DNA from: Harmothoe impar
Taxonomy: Eukaryota > Annelida > Polychaeta > Phyllodocida > Polynoidae
DNA: 64,000 nt
NCBI GenBank assembly: GCA_947462335.1
Contig: OX381704.1
Span: 29,411,955-29,475,954, forward strand
Direction: 5' to 3'
Shown here: piece after piece, positions 13,080 through 25,309 of the stretch
Layout of the letters: every line of letters starts with the position of its first letter
How positions within the stretch are numbered: position 1 is the stretch's first letter
Position numbers and translations under genes: made by a program
The notes under the pieces: model-generated
Told to the model about the DNA's origin: nothing
Database searches by the model: none
Seen by the model: the letters and a program-made list of their open reading frames with translations, nothing else

Positions 13080-14150
13080 TCAGAGGGAAAGGTGGGTGCC
13101 GACGTCACGTCGTGTGTTGATAAACCTGGGATGACGTGATCCAAATACGTCACCAGTCCATCACGACGTGCCTCACGTCACTGTCCGTCACTGCTGCTGA
13201 GGACGACGACTGGAGCGACACGGCGGCGCGCTCCTTTGTCTGACAATGTAGGTCGCAGCCTGCTGCAGAGGACTGCCCGCCCACTGACACCAACCACCAC
13301 CTCCCGCAGTCTGTCCTCACGTGGGGCTCACGGCGCCCACTCACAACAACACACGGGCCCTCAGTGACCGCCCCTCCCGCCCTCCGCCCTGTGCCAACCC
13401 AACCGTGTCCGCCCTTAACCCGGGCCTTAACCCCCTCCCCCCACACCCCGCCCGAGGTATAAAGCCCTAACATAGAGCCCCCCACCCCCCCCGTCTTCCC
13501 CCCTGGAACAAGACCCTCCCCACCAGGCTTACCTAGAGCTAGAGTCCATCTATGACACTGCTGCTTCCTCGCTGACGCTGGCTGCCTCACACACTGACTG
13601 CGGCCGGGATGAGGCGGCAGCAGCGCGGGGGGAGCAGGGGGCGGCGGCCGGGGGAGCAGGAGGCACGGTGTCGGGGCCGTGTGTCGGCGGCGGTCGGTAT
13701 CCGAGTGCTGCCGGGGAGTGCTGCCACCTCCTCCTGCCGCCGACCCGTTCAGCCCCTACACCGACAGCTGCTGCTCGCCGCCTCCCGCCCTGCCGCCGCT
13801 TCTGAGGCAATCGCCCTCCTCTACCCCCCCCCCCCCCCCTACAGCCCGCCTTTCTTCTTACACACACACACACTGCACTCACCAGGCACTCATCTGCAAA
13901 TATTTCCTCACCGCGAATTTCCAATAAAATGCCACCTGAATTACACTGTGTTAGTGTGTATGACGCGTCATACGGTCTGCTCACCTCGTCAGCATACAGG
14001 GAGCCGCCCCTGAGTGAAGCCACCGTCACGACGCCTTTACACGTCACCGCCATGACCTACTTTGTACTCATGACGAACCTATGCCGTATCCGTCACCGTC
14101 ACGACGACGGAGGCGCCCTCTGAGTTGTAAGGCTGACGAAGCCGCTGCTT
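13080..14150. promoter_or_regulatory. GC-rich, CpG-containing promoter-like block
   Basis: This kilobase is much richer in GC and CpG than its surroundings, with many CGG/GCC runs and repeated CGTCA / TGACG half-sites, including the palindrome GTATGACGCGTCATAC at 13,957-13,972. It lies directly upstream, on the minus strand, of the candidate exon at 12,923-13,039. A TATAAAG occurs on the plus strand near 13,458. Several GC-rich open frames cross it on both strands but show only low-complexity composition. I read it as a likely promoter or CpG island; the direction of transcription is unproven. Confidence 0.5.
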
Positions 14151-14446
14151 GATCTAAATACGTCCTCGCACTATGTAGGTCAGAGTGTGTGTGCGGGTAG
14201 GCTGCTGGTGGTGGTGGTTCGACTCCCTGTGTGGGAGTGAGGTACCCAGGGAGTCAGGTGGTGGTTGGTGCTGTGGGGGAGGGTGGGTGGTTGCTAGGTC
14301 ACAAGGCTGTGTGCATAAAGGCCACGTTGCTAGGTTGGGGATTAAGAGGCAGGGGGTACTGCTAGCCGCAATCTTTGAATACGTCATGGTGCAACGACCT
14401 ACATACGTCATTCGCAACCCAGTGTGGTGACGTACGTACGTCAACT

Positions 14447-15240
14447 TTACGTCAAAATGACGTGACGTAATGAGATGAGTCAAGTAACTGAGTCAGCATG
14501 ACGTGACGTAGTGGGATGAGTCATGTAGCTGAGTCAGCATGACGTGACGTACTGAGATGAGTCAAGTAGCTGAGTCAGCATGACGTGACGTAGTGGGATG
14601 AGTCATGTAGCTGAGTCAGCATGACGTGACGTAGTGAGATGAGTCATGTAGCTGAGTCAGCATAATGTGACGTAGTGGGATGAGTCATGTAGCTGAGTCA
14701 GCATGATGTGACGTAGTGGGATGAGTCATGTAGCTGAGTCAGCATGACGTGACGTACTGAGATGAGTCAAGTAACTGAGTCAGCATGACGTGACGTAGTG
14801 GGATGAGTCATGTAGCTGAGTCAGCATGATGTGACGTAGTGGGATGAGTCATGTAGCTGAGTCAGCATGACGTGACGTAGTGAGATGAGTCATGTAGCTG
14901 AGTCAGCATGACGTGACGTAGTGAGATGATTCATGTACGTCATCCTGACATGCCAGTGTAATAAGTCATGCAAATATGTCAAGATGACGTGACGTAGGAA
15001 ATGGGTCATGTCAACATGATGCAACATTGTGAGATGAGTCATGCAGCTATGTGAACATAACGTCAACATGACGTGACGTAATGAGATGAGTCATATAGCT
15101 ATGTCAACATGACGTGACATTGTGAGATAAGTCATGTAGATACGTCAACCTGACTTCCCAGTGAGATGAGTCATACAGCTTTGTCAACATGAGACGAGTC
15201 ATATAGTTATGTCAACATGACGTGACGTAGAGAGATGAGT
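14447..15240. repeat. 41-bp tandem array of AP-1, Maf-type and TGACG motifs
   Basis: The period is 41 bp (for example 14,511 to 14,552). Each unit contains GATGAGTCAT (an AP-1 TGAGTCA core), then GCTGAGTCAGCA (a near-complete T-MARE for Maf/CNC factors), then ATGACGTGACGTA (paired TGACG half-sites of ATF/CREB type). About 12 well-conserved units run to about 14,940, and roughly seven more diverged units continue to 15,240. That gives dozens of bZIP-type sites in 0.8 kb. Binding is inferred from consensus motifs only. Confidence 0.9.
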
Positions 15241-15590
15241 CATACGGCTACGTTACCGTGTGGAAGTAACATGGTAGCACAGGGAGATCACGGGTCATGC
15301 AGTCACCATCGACATCGTATTTTTAATGAGACACCGTTTTTGTTGACATGTGAGCCATGTGAAGTCATGTTTGCTTCCAAAAAAGATGCAGTGGAATGGA
15401 AATGGTATAATATTAACATGTCAGACGTTATATACCTATGAAACATGTTATCAACTTTAGACGTGATCTGCGCTTGGGTTTGTACATGTATATTGATCAT
15501 CGTGATATCTAATGGTGGGATAGTATGAAGCGTCTTTCATATGCTCTCATGGACACGTTGTGATGACACGTCACTGTGATCGTTATAATA

Positions 15591-15600
15591 GCGCATGCGC
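15591..15600. promoter_or_regulatory. Palindromic NRF1 recognition core
   Basis: GCGCATGCGC is the core of the known NRF1 consensus YGCGCAYGCGCR. The base after it is G, as in the consensus, but the base before it is A rather than a pyrimidine. It lies in the intron of a gene that itself appears to encode an NRF1-type DNA-binding domain, about 1.5-2.5 kb upstream of the GC-rich block. Confidence 0.6.
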
Positions 15601-15699
15601 GATGCTGTCATGTGACACCGGATGTGACGCCATGACGCTGATCATGTGACGTAGTGTGGTGACGTGTCTTTGTGACTCGTACATTATGATGGGGGTGGA

Positions 15700-15915
15700 T
15701 GGCTAAATTCGACACGGCGACATGGTCATTTCTTAAAATCGACATGCGACATGGAGCTTAGTGACATGAGGAAAATAATAAGTGACATGACATAAGGTGT
15801 TTCTTAAAATCGACATGGGACAGGAGAGGTTCTTAAAGGCGACATGGGACATGGGGATTTAAGTGACACGTGACATGGCCATTTCTTAAAATCGACATGC
15901 GACATGGGGACCCCC
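15700..15915. repeat. Degenerate 'cgacatg' tandem repeat
   Basis: Repeats of tcttaaaatcgacatg(c/g)gacatgg occur about four times with irregular spacers. Related gtgtcgattttta blocks occur at 51,170-51,340, suggesting a dispersed family. Confidence 0.65.
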
Positions 15916-17724
15916 CCATCTATACCCCCATTATGCATGACTCACACGTTAGAAACATTTTCCTGGATATACACATAGTACGTTGACCAAAAGTCGCTTC
16001 CTAGAAGACTAGGTAGCAGGGAAATGTTCTCCAGTGGAGGAGAGGTTGCGCATTATTAAGGCTGATTTCCATACATAATTTGGAATACATGTTTATGAAA
16101 TGGGTGCACCCTTCCAGGTCGCTCACCCACCACAGCGTCATCTGAGGAGTCAGCATGACGACCCTAACCCAGGCCGCTATTTGGTATCTTTATTTGAGTG
16201 AAGCCACAATGCGGGTGGGTAATCCTGGGGCTACAATGCTGGTGGATATGGAATATAGGTGGGGGGCAGGCAGAGGATGGGTAAAAACCATCTTCCCTTT
16301 TGTCTCAGGCAGTGGATGGGGTAGGGTTGTTGCTGTTAGGAGAGCGTTTATGGAACCCCCGTGTAGCTGCAAGGCTGGGCATGGACCACAACAGACGTCC
16401 TTTCATCCCGTGGCGGCCTTTCATCCAGTCAAGTGTGAAAGGTAGGCCTGGGCACGGGGTGGACAGGGGTCCCCTGTTTGCCCTAATGTGAGGGGTTCAG
16501 ACAACCATTCCACCGAGCACACGAGTTGTCTCTGTCATCAGTGACCCTGGTAGATGAACTTCAAAGAATGTCTTTATTACATTGTTGGTTTCGCTGACCT
16601 AAATTGCAAACTGACACGTTCTTGTGAGGTTAATTGCACTTTTTCTGGTCAAACTTTATCAATATTCTTTCTTTTGAGCTGGTCCATATACATTTGCTTG
16701 AAGGCCCATAACTTATTGCCCATCCACCACCCGTTGGAGTGGAGCGACGGTCAGTACAGGGCTTTATATAGGGTCCCCCCCCAAAAAAAAGAAAACATAT
16801 TCACAGTACCATGTGGCAATGGGGACCTGGTATTCCAATCTTATCTATGAAGTGGAAAACCTGGGTGACTCCCAGGTTCGGTCCTTATGGGCCCTGTCAA
16901 CCTGTCGATTTTAAAACTATATCCATCTGGGTGGCATGATTCTTACCAAAGACTTCCCAGGTATGATCTTGTTCTTGGACCTGCCGTGTCCTACGTAGAG
17001 CAGCGATTGTCATATTATCTAATTCTTTAACATTACAGTGTCATTACATAATGAATAAGTTAGGAACTACCACTTGCATACGACTGCATATCACCTCTGG
17101 GGGAGGGCAGGGGATTTCCACCGGAAATAAACGGAAATGATAAACATCCTAAATGTATTTTTTCAACTGTTACCCTATCAAACATTCCTAGGTAATTCCA
17201 GTCAGGCCTCAAACTTTCATGGAGTTTACAGCAGCACAGCTATCGTCACTATATATTTACCAGTTACTTATTACTCCCATGTAGGCACAAATAGTGTATT
17301 TTTCACCTGAATGCAGGCAATTCTAGAAGTGTTTTCAACATGGCTGAACTACCTGGAAGAGGAAGTTACCCAAGCCCAGTGCATTGTAGGTAATTAGGGC
17401 CAAGTGTCCTGAGGTAGTATTGAGTGTTGGTGTCCAATCATGCATGATTGGATGTTATTCTCGATTAGTCTATGTACACACTAGGGCAATCCAATGAAAT
17501 TGCCATCTAGTAGACTGCCCTCTGGTGAGAGGAGATAGCCCCACTCTCCCAGTGGATTTTAGATAAGGTTTGCTACAGGAGGTTGTCATAAAGACCATGT
17601 TTTGACAAAGCAAAATATTTACCACCAGCTCAGAAATGTCTAATTGTGAAGTAGTATGCAGGATAGTTACATCAAAACTGCATTTTTGACAAAATTGACA
17701 AAAACTTTAGAAAAATGCCCGGGA
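15916..17724 (-). other. Intronic sequence without recognised genes
   Basis: I see no exon or element ends here. The only notable item is a perfect 18-bp palindrome, CCAATCATGCATGATTGG, at 17,436-17,453. Confidence 0.5.
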
Positions 17725-18025
17725 CCATATATGTTTAAAAGGGATTCTCTAGTGAGAGAACATTAAAACCTTTAACCTGAGAGAGGTATACAGCTATTTA
17801 GCTACTTTTCAATACTATTTTATGTACATATCTGGCAAAACACTATATACTCCTATTATATGAAACACTGACTTAAGGTTTGAATATCTCAGAAAACAGC
17901 TTGGGACCCTCCTACTTTCTCAGCTCTGTTGGAAAGTGTATGCTATTATGGTCTTATGGCAAAAACCTGATGAAAATCTAGCTTTTTACACCATGGGATT
18001 GACCCACCTTAAAGGGTATCGCTAC
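17725..18025. repeat. Dispersed repeat, copy A
   Basis: The same order of blocks is seen here and at 31,779-32,065: gggaccatatat, gagagaacatt or related, tagttactttyaatagtatt, acttaaggyttgaat, tctcag, tattatggtcttatggcaaaa, gatgaaaatctagct and gacccaccttaaa. It is in direct orientation with that copy. Neither copy has a coding frame. Confidence 0.75.
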
Positions 18026-18152
18026 AAAAGTAGGTGCTGGAACCCTGTGGATGTCAGAGAAACAACATTGTACTATGTAGCTAGTGCTGCCCTCTCATGG
18101 CATATATCAATAAGAGATGTATGGAATAATAGCACAACAGTTCTTCAGATCT

Positions 18153-18229
18153 CCACCAGAATCTGTAGTGTAGTGGTTATGATGCCTGCTTTGCAATCAG
18201 AGGATCAGGAGTTCTATCCCAGAAGGTGC
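18153..18229 (+). repeat. tRNA-like SINE head
   Basis: A tRNA-like A-box (TAGTGTAGTGGTTAT) is followed at the right distance by an anticodon-like TTTGCAA loop and a weak B-box (AGTTCTATCCC). The anticodon stem is imperfect, so I do not call it a functional tRNA. A T/G-rich run follows at about 18,270. Confidence 0.6.
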
Positions 18230-19142
18230 CATGACCTTTTCTCGAAAAAAGGTATAGTTATTCTCATTTTTTTTTTGGGGGGGGGGGGGTAAATAAAGGG
18301 GGGAAGGAATCTTGCATTATAGTCTAATTTTCACATAGAGAGTATTTAAGCAGCAACGTCCATTGCATGGGCTATAGGGCTAGATTGCCTCGCAAGGGAA
18401 GTACTTTTTCTTTAAATGGGCATTACAGAAAAATGAGCACCACAACATGTAATTTTTTTTCCGTTTTCTATTTGATTATTCTGCCAACTAATCAAATCCA
18501 AAGTGATTGGAAGATAGCAATAGAAGAACATGGTCATCTGACCACAAAATAAAAATTCTCTTTTAGCTTAGTTAAGAACTAGCTTTTTCAAGCGGCTTTC
18601 CCATAGAATTGAGCACTGTACCATGCCATTTTCTTTACTTTTTCTAGTTTCTAATATATTGAACTAATATTTTGCTAAGTTATACGCAGAAATCAATAGA
18701 ATATCTAGATCATCGAACAGGTAGCGATACCCTTTAAGACATCCCACTATTGCTGCTGGGCTTTAAATTTTACCTATGCATATCAAATTGGGGAGTCTAT
18801 TCTGTCTATCATAGGATCAGCCTATTAGTTAGCCTTCTGTCTGTATATTATTTGTCTCCCTCATCTGTTAGGTCCAATCTAACTATACAATTAGTTCCAG
18901 GACTTCAAGGGATGTACCCCAAAGAAACATACAGGATCAGATAGGGCTTCAGTTGTGGCTAGACTACTTTCCTGACTTTGCCTGCACCTTTTGGCACAGG
19001 CTCCTTACTTTTTTACACAGATATAGAATATCTAGTGCTCTTTAATTTTCTGAGATTTAAAGGATGGAAAGTGCTGTCCCCATAGAAGCTTGACTATCCT
19101 GCCACTTCTTATGTAGCACTGCACATCCATATTTTACTGTAA

Positions 19143-19502
19143 GGCCACTCCAAATAATATCCTTGTTTCTCATCATCGCCCGCATCCCAAAAATCGTGTT
19201 TTGACGATTTTTTTTTTTTTTGCTGGAAAAATATGATAATGATGGACAAATATGGGCATCTTTTTTATCAAATTGAAGCTTAGAGTGCTGCAAATGCGAT
19301 GGGATAGAGAAAACATGCATATTCCCAACTTGCATAGATCATTTATCTGTTAACTACTTAAATATGAATTTAGTCCGGCGATAACATAGATTTCCCTACC
19401 TATTTAGCCTTCAGCAAAAAAAAAAAAAAAAAAAATTCTCATCACCCCATCATATTTCTCATGACTTGGTGATGAGAAACAAGGATATTATTTGGAGTGG
19501 CC
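19143..19502. mobile_element. MITE family 1, copy 1 (TAA target duplication)
   Basis: The termini GGCCACTCCAAATAATATCC and its inverted partner enclose 360 bp. The inverted match continues through ttgtttctcatca, about 34 bp per arm. TAA directly flanks each end (19,140-19,142 and 19,503-19,505). A 3-bp TWA duplication with GG-starting termini fits PIF/Harbinger-type MITEs. There is no coding capacity. Confidence 0.85.
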
Positions 19503-19829
19503 TAATGGTCTGTACTGTTCCCCTCCTATACTGCTTTACCTATCTAATCTAGATCATGATGTTGGTCCTACTAGACACAACTTTACAGGCCACATTTGCT
19601 GATCCCAACTAAAGCTATTTGGGAGCTACTAAAGATCCAATCAGTGGACACTTTCCTGAGCAGCAGTTCCCTTTTTCATGTACATACCTGTCCTCCCAGT
19701 GAGAATAGCATTGATGTTTAACATAATGTGGCATACAAACTGATTCACGGCACTGGCACGCTTCATAGCTATATGTATATAGTTGCTGTATCAGTTGGTG
19801 TATCATTGATACAGCAACACAGCTTTTTG

Positions 19830-20400
19830 ATTTGATTTGATTGATATGCTTAACTCCCAAGTGTGCATTGACGCACCAGACTTATCTCAAGTAAGCAAGG
19901 TAGCCATTCACAGATAGTAGTAGTCTTGCCTCACAGTAGGACAGATAATATGTGCTGCTTGCCTAATACAGCAGTGACTGCATCTAAGGATGATTGAATC
20001 TATGAAATGAATGTCCGCATCTATGAGGTGGGGAGAAAACAGCTACTGGGGCACATCCCCTACTCTTTTCGAAGGAGAGCAAGTGTTCTTTTCTTTGCCT
20101 GGTTCTACATACCTGGGCTAGTACCATAGTAGGCATGGCCAGACAAACCAAAGCCTTTGATATCTCAGATATGGTTCACTGAGGAGAGATCACAAGGAAG
20201 ACCACTGACAAGAAGGCCTGGGCCCGCACATATGGGCAGTGGCTGCCAATACAGCTTGGCTAGTGACAATCACAGTAGTCCACCAAGTGACCTCTCAAGT
20301 TTTGTCGCCTTTTACGAATCTGGTATGCCCATTGGTATTACGCAAAGCTCCAGATGAAGTTATTCTACTCCTTCATGCCCCCATCACGAAGGTCCCCACT
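19830..20400 (-). mobile_element. 5'-truncated I-like LINE, 3' UTR copy 1
   Basis: This stretch matches 51,735-52,275 and 53,135-53,700 along its length. Shared blocks include tagtagtcttgcc, gaatctatgaaatgaatg, gcgcatatgggcagyggctgcc and gtcgccttttacgaat. At 53.7 kb the same sequence follows directly after a LINE RNase H reading frame, so this is the 3' UTR of that LINE on the minus strand. It ends, as read on minus, in a short CAAT-type tail. Two plus-strand open frames here are spurious. Confidence 0.8.
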
Positions 20401-22988
20401 AACACAGCTGCTGTATCAATGCTCCAGCTTTCCCTCATGATTCAGCCATTTGTACTGCAGGTTCTAATCATTGTCTTACCAGTGTGAACACATCTAGCCA
20501 CCTACCGTTGCTGCACAGTGCGTAAACTCTTATTGCTCCCCTCCCTTCACACTAGAGAATTCACTGCTGTTTCAGCAATTACACCTGCAAACTTTGTGTA
20601 AATATGCTAGTTAGTAACCCAATGGACTGCTATTCACTGCGGTTAGTTCCGCACCAGTTTTATTGGCTTTCTATAGCGTCCCATCCCTTTGCAGCAGAGC
20701 TTCTAGTTTCAGAAGTCGCTTAAAGTTAGTCCTTAACCATTGATTCTATATCTTGCTTGTCAAGTGTTGTCCTTTGAAACCACTATGAATACAGTGTTGT
20801 TTTTTTATACAAATACAGTACGAAACTAGGTCACGGTATTAGAGCTGCTTGTCAGCAGTCCCATAGGCAGCCATTCATAATTGCAGCAATCCATATAAAA
20901 ACAGGGGTAATACCTCCTGTGTTTCCACCCATTACATAGGACCAGCACTGCCTGCAGCAGATTGAGTACGGGCGTTAAGACTGGTGCTGCCTGACCACTG
21001 TACTGTAGTTATCTTATGACTGAGTGCTGACTGTTGCTCTTTCCTTCTACTGGTAATGCAAGACTGACATTTAGCTAGCTACAGCATGAAACAAGGTCTT
21101 AGTACTGGTGCTGCATGTCAGTACAATATTGCAGTGACTGATTGTCCTGTGAATATGCCTTTGTACAGCAGTTTTAGAGTCCCTAGTAGTGCAAGAAGGA
21201 ATGTACCTGCACACCCATCTCTATCTCTCACAATACTAGCGAGGTTTAGATGTGCCTACTTGTAACGTGTACGGCAACGTCTAGCCCATCCTTTAGCATT
21301 TCTGTAGATGTACACGATGCCGTTCACATCATGATCTAAACCTGGCTATTGCCCCTGACCATCCTATTGACTCAGGTCCTAACTGTGAGTGTTAGTAACT
21401 GCCTCAAGGAATGCTTGGTGGAACCACCAGTGTAATGGATATCTGAAAAGTAGGTCATGGTACTAGTGCTGCCTGTCAGCAGCTGTATGGCCAGCCATTC
21501 ACCACCGCAGCAATCCAATACAAGTATACCTGGACAGCCGTCTCTGCCTGGGAAAATCTGTCACATTGTTGGCCCAAATCATTCTATACCTGAGTATCAT
21601 ACTCGCCCTCTCACAAAATATTCACTGGTTATCCTTCAACTATTAGTTCAAAACTAGGTCATGGCACAGTTATGCTGGTTGAATAGATCAAGATCAACTA
21701 TGGCCCCCCCCCCCCTCACCCACATATACTTTTTGGAACAGTTTGGACCTGCGCAAATCACAGGGACTAGTGAAAGTAGTTGCCTAATTTATGTACTGTC
21801 ATTGCCTTCCACTGAGAATGCAGCACTGACTAGTAACAGCTTAAAACTAGGTCATGATAATAGGTGCGCTCCTGCCAGTGTCACTGGCTGGCTCAAGTAG
21901 TGGGGTGGGGGCCACTGTATTGTTCCCGTGGGCCCTCTCACAGAGAGGGCACTGTTTATGTTACAACAATTACACCTGGGAACTAGGCATGGTGAGTGCA
22001 CTAGTCAGTACCTTCATGGACAACCATTCACCACTTGATATGCACCATAATATAATTGTTATTAGCTTTAAATAGAGTTTCAACCCTTTGCACCACACCC
22101 TCTAGTCACTAGAGATATCAACTCTGCCTGGCCACTGTAGTTATTTGAGTGCTGCACTCACATTCACACTAATACAGCATGAAACTAGGTCATGGTACTG
22201 ATGCTACCTGTCAGTATTGTCAGGCTCCTGTGCTTGTGTTTCTCTGTAACTAGGTCATGGTGCTGGCATTACTTGTCAGCAGCCATATTGGCAACTATTC
22301 ACCACTGAGTCAAATCACATAAAACCCTAGGAACATTTGAAGTTCCTTCAGTGTTACGACCCTTTCCAGGGGACTGGCGCTGCTTGAGGCACACTGAGTA
22401 GGGATGTTAAAACCAGCGCTGCCTTGCCACACTAGTTATTTTATTATTGAGTGCTGCTCTCACTGGGAATGCAGCGCTGACATTCACACTAATACAGCAT
22501 GAAACTAGGTCATGGTACTGATGCTGCCTGTCAGTATTTTCTGCCACAGGGGAAGATAGTAACACTAGCTGGGACCCATTTGGCTTGATCTTTGGTACAA
22601 GCCATGATATCTCTCAGATTTTCAATAAAACCATTGTGTTTGTGGATAATTTACAAGTCTTTCCAAAACAGAATACACTATTTCTATTCTCCGCTCATTC
22701 AGTGGCATGCTGGTAGTGCAAGTTTGATGTGTTAAGACATGTAACCCTTTCCTCCTTGAAGAGGATTAAGTCATATGCATATGTGTTGCAGCAGGGTACC
22801 TAAATATCATTGTATTGTTCTCCTCCCATTGCATAGAGAATGCATTGTATAGATGTTTATACCACGATTCTGGCGTTTCCCGTGCCGAGAGTGGATAATT
22901 GCCGTGCGGTTATCTCAGGATATACGCACGCTCAGAATTTATTTTTCAGTGCAAGACATTTCTCCGTGTTTTAACATGGTAATGAAAT

Positions 22989-23060
22989 GAACTGCCCGGG
23001 AAACGAACCCGGGCCGCTCGCGCGGAAGACACGGCTGCTAACCACTAGACCATGCTCTTT
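22989..23060 (-). repeat. tRNA-like SINE head
   Basis: On the minus strand, GGTCTAGTGGTTAGCAG (A-box region) and CCCGGGTTCGTTTCCCGGG (B-box within a perfect T-arm) are spaced as in tRNAs of the Glu/Asp/Gly type. The anticodon arm does not fold convincingly, so a tRNA-derived SINE or decayed tRNA is more likely than a functional gene. Confidence 0.65.
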
Positions 23061-23092
23061 GTCTATGAGGAGACAGTAGAAACCTGCAGAGT

Positions 23093-23462
23093 TTACTGCA
23101 CGTCCAGTAACAGTCAGAGTGCAGTCAGGACAGGTACTCAGGGGGGTGCAGAGGGGTCCCCCCCCCCCACCCTGAGGTCGGAAAGTCGCCAAAATTAAGG
23201 AGTCCATGTCGAAAAATCGCTTTTTTGGACCCTTTAATCTATCGTAAATTTTGTCCAAAAGTTGCCAGGTCGCTTATATTATTGCTTTAGGTCGGAAGTC
23301 GCCTCCAAAACAGCCCAGATCGCCAGGTCGCTTTTGACCCATCTGGATCCACACTCAGGGGTGCTGGGGGTTTAAATAACAGCCGTAAAGCCCCAGCGCC
23401 CCTATATATAGAGCTGAGTACCTGTCCCGACTGCACTCTGACTGCTACTGGACGTGCAGTAA
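23093..23462. mobile_element. 370-bp element with ~48-bp inverted repeats
   Basis: The termini begin TTACTGCACGTCCAGTA and match each other for about 48 bp with two or three mismatches. The interior contains the 'gtcggaaa' repeat also seen at 7.7 kb. No clear target duplication is visible. Non-coding. Confidence 0.75.
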
Positions 23463-23762
23463 GACCTTATTGACCCGCAGTAGGCCGTGTACAGCCGACT
23501 AGGTGGGGGGGGGGAGGGGGGAGGCATACGGCGGGTCGGGGTCGCGCTTTATGGAGGGGAGGGGGGCGCTAGCAGCAGAGGGGCAGGGTGCATGGGGAGG
23601 CCTCACTGACCCTCACTGACCGGGACCTGCTGCCACGAGCCTGGGTGCACGGGCGGTCTGCGTTATATAACCGGGGTTATACTTATAATATTTACATATA
23701 TCCACGCATAATACGTAATAATATTCACATATTTGAAGAAATAGTGGTATAAATGCATTAAA

Positions 23763-23868
23763 GGGGTGTTGTGAAAGCACTCGTTCGCCATATCAGCTTA
23801 ATAATGCATTCGCCTTCGGCTCATGCATTATCTGCTGATATAGCTCACTCATGCTTTCACAGCACCCC
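23763..23868. repeat. Long hairpin with cttcgg loop
   Basis: The arms, about 45 nt each (ggggtgttgtgaaagca and tgctttcacagcacccc outermost), meet around a short cgccttcggct centre. The element at 36,636-36,748 has the same type of centre (gccttcggc). Possibly a fold-back element family. Confidence 0.7.
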
Positions 23869-24919
23869 GTTAGTGTATCACTAAAGTATTACAGCTAGAA
23901 ACAAGATCATAGTTTTAGTGCTGCTTGTCATCAGACTACCGGTGTGAAGTCATCAGAACAGTCAGTTACTGGACCCCTCAAGTTTAATCGCCTTTTCTGA
24001 TTCCGGTATGGCCATTAGTATCATGGAAGGCTCCTGATGAAGGTATTCTACTACTTCTTAGTGAAAGTAACCACCTCACAGGGGGAGCAGTTCCAGCAGA
24101 TGAAGCCTATATCCTTAGCACTGCCATAGCCGGCCAATGCGTATAGTAAAAAGGGCCCACTGAAAGCCAAGATTTTGCGTTTGCATTGGAAACAATACGC
24201 TATGGCAGTGTGCCTCCAGAAAGTCAAGTTCAAGTTCAAGTTCAAGTACCGGCAGTCCTAAGGATATATACTGCAGGTCTATCAGACCGGCCACCTCATA
24301 GCAAATTTGAGGCACAAGCAATGCTTGGCAGAAGCACCAGTGTAATGGATCTCCGAAAAGTGGGTTATGGTACTAGTGCTGCCTGTCAGCAGCCCTGTGG
24401 GCAGCCATTTACCACCCCACCAATCCAGTGCAAGTATATCTGGACATCTGTCTCTGCCTGAGAAAACCTGTCAAGATATTGCCCAAAATCATTTAATTAC
24501 TGAATATCACGCTCCCGCTCTCACAAAGTATTCACTGGTTAGCCTTCCATTATAAAACAATAAAACTCATGGTACAGTCACTCTGGTTGAGCAGATCAAG
24601 ATCGACCATTTTTCCCCACTTATACTTTACACAATTTCTCCATGGACCTGCACAAATCAAAAGGGATTAGTGAAAGTTTGAAAAGCTTATTTGATGCTAC
24701 TGAAATTCCCAATCAGTGCAAACCCTGTTTTACCACCATTTTGTTGGGCAGTAGTTACCTAATGGATGTGCTGCTATTGCCTTTCACTGAGTATGCAGCA
24801 CTGCATGCAACAGCTTAAAATTAGGACATGGTAATAGGTGTGTATCTCATGCTCCTGCAAGTCACTGGCTGTGTCAAGTTGTTGAGGTGGAGCTACTGTA
24901 GTTGTATCTTAAACACTGC

Positions 24920-24990
24920 TTATACCACAGCGAGTACAGAGAACAAAACATTTTACACCGCTTGTATACTGCATACAGCTAGTGGTATAA
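24920..24990. repeat. Fold-back repeat with ttataccac ends, copy 1
   Basis: The sequence starts ttataccacagcg and ends gtggtataa, with gtatactgc and tacagctagt inside. A close copy lies at 34,118-34,197. It is immediately followed here by the hairpin at 24,994-25,077. Confidence 0.7.
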
Positions 24991-24993
24991 ATA

Positions 24994-25077
24994 GGTTATA
25001 GGCCTTGTACCAAGCTGTAGGGGTATAAGGCTCCGTTCCCTGTATTTCGCGTACAGCTTAGTACTTGTCCTATAACT
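24994..25077. repeat. Hairpin repeat with gtaccaagctgta arms, copy 1
   Basis: The left arm ttataggccttgtaccaag pairs with the right arm containing tacagcttagtac and cctataac, around a tataaggctcc centre. The same structure recurs at 36,298-36,399. Confidence 0.7.
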
Positions 25078-25309
25078 ACTACATATTATGAGCTCCCAGC
25101 AGCTAAAATATAGTTTGAATGGAAGAGGCTCCTTGACATGATTTGTCATGATTGGGTGCTTCGACTATAGCAAGTGAGTTAGGCTTATACGCAAGAATTT
25201 ATGGTGGCTTTAAATAGTGTTTCAGCCCTTTGCACTGGAGCCTGTCGGAAAAGGGTCATTGCTTATGTCTATAACCATCACTTACATTTGCAACCATTGA
25301 ATCTATTAA

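Noticed and set aside
13550..14053. Long GC-rich frames on both strands of the 13.5-14.05 kb block
   Set aside because: Low-complexity Ala/Gly/Pro/Arg composition expected of any CpG-rich sequence; no splice support.
14447..15240. CRISPR-like regular array
   Set aside because: There are no unique spacers; the whole 41-bp unit repeats, and the genome is animal.
18153..18229. Functional tRNA gene
   Set aside because: Weak B-box and an unpaired anticodon stem; a SINE head is more likely.
20157..20487. Plus-strand frames of 66 and 82 codons, with a similar one at 53,464
   Set aside because: They lie antisense within LINE 3' UTR copies and are shared only because the DNA repeat is shared.
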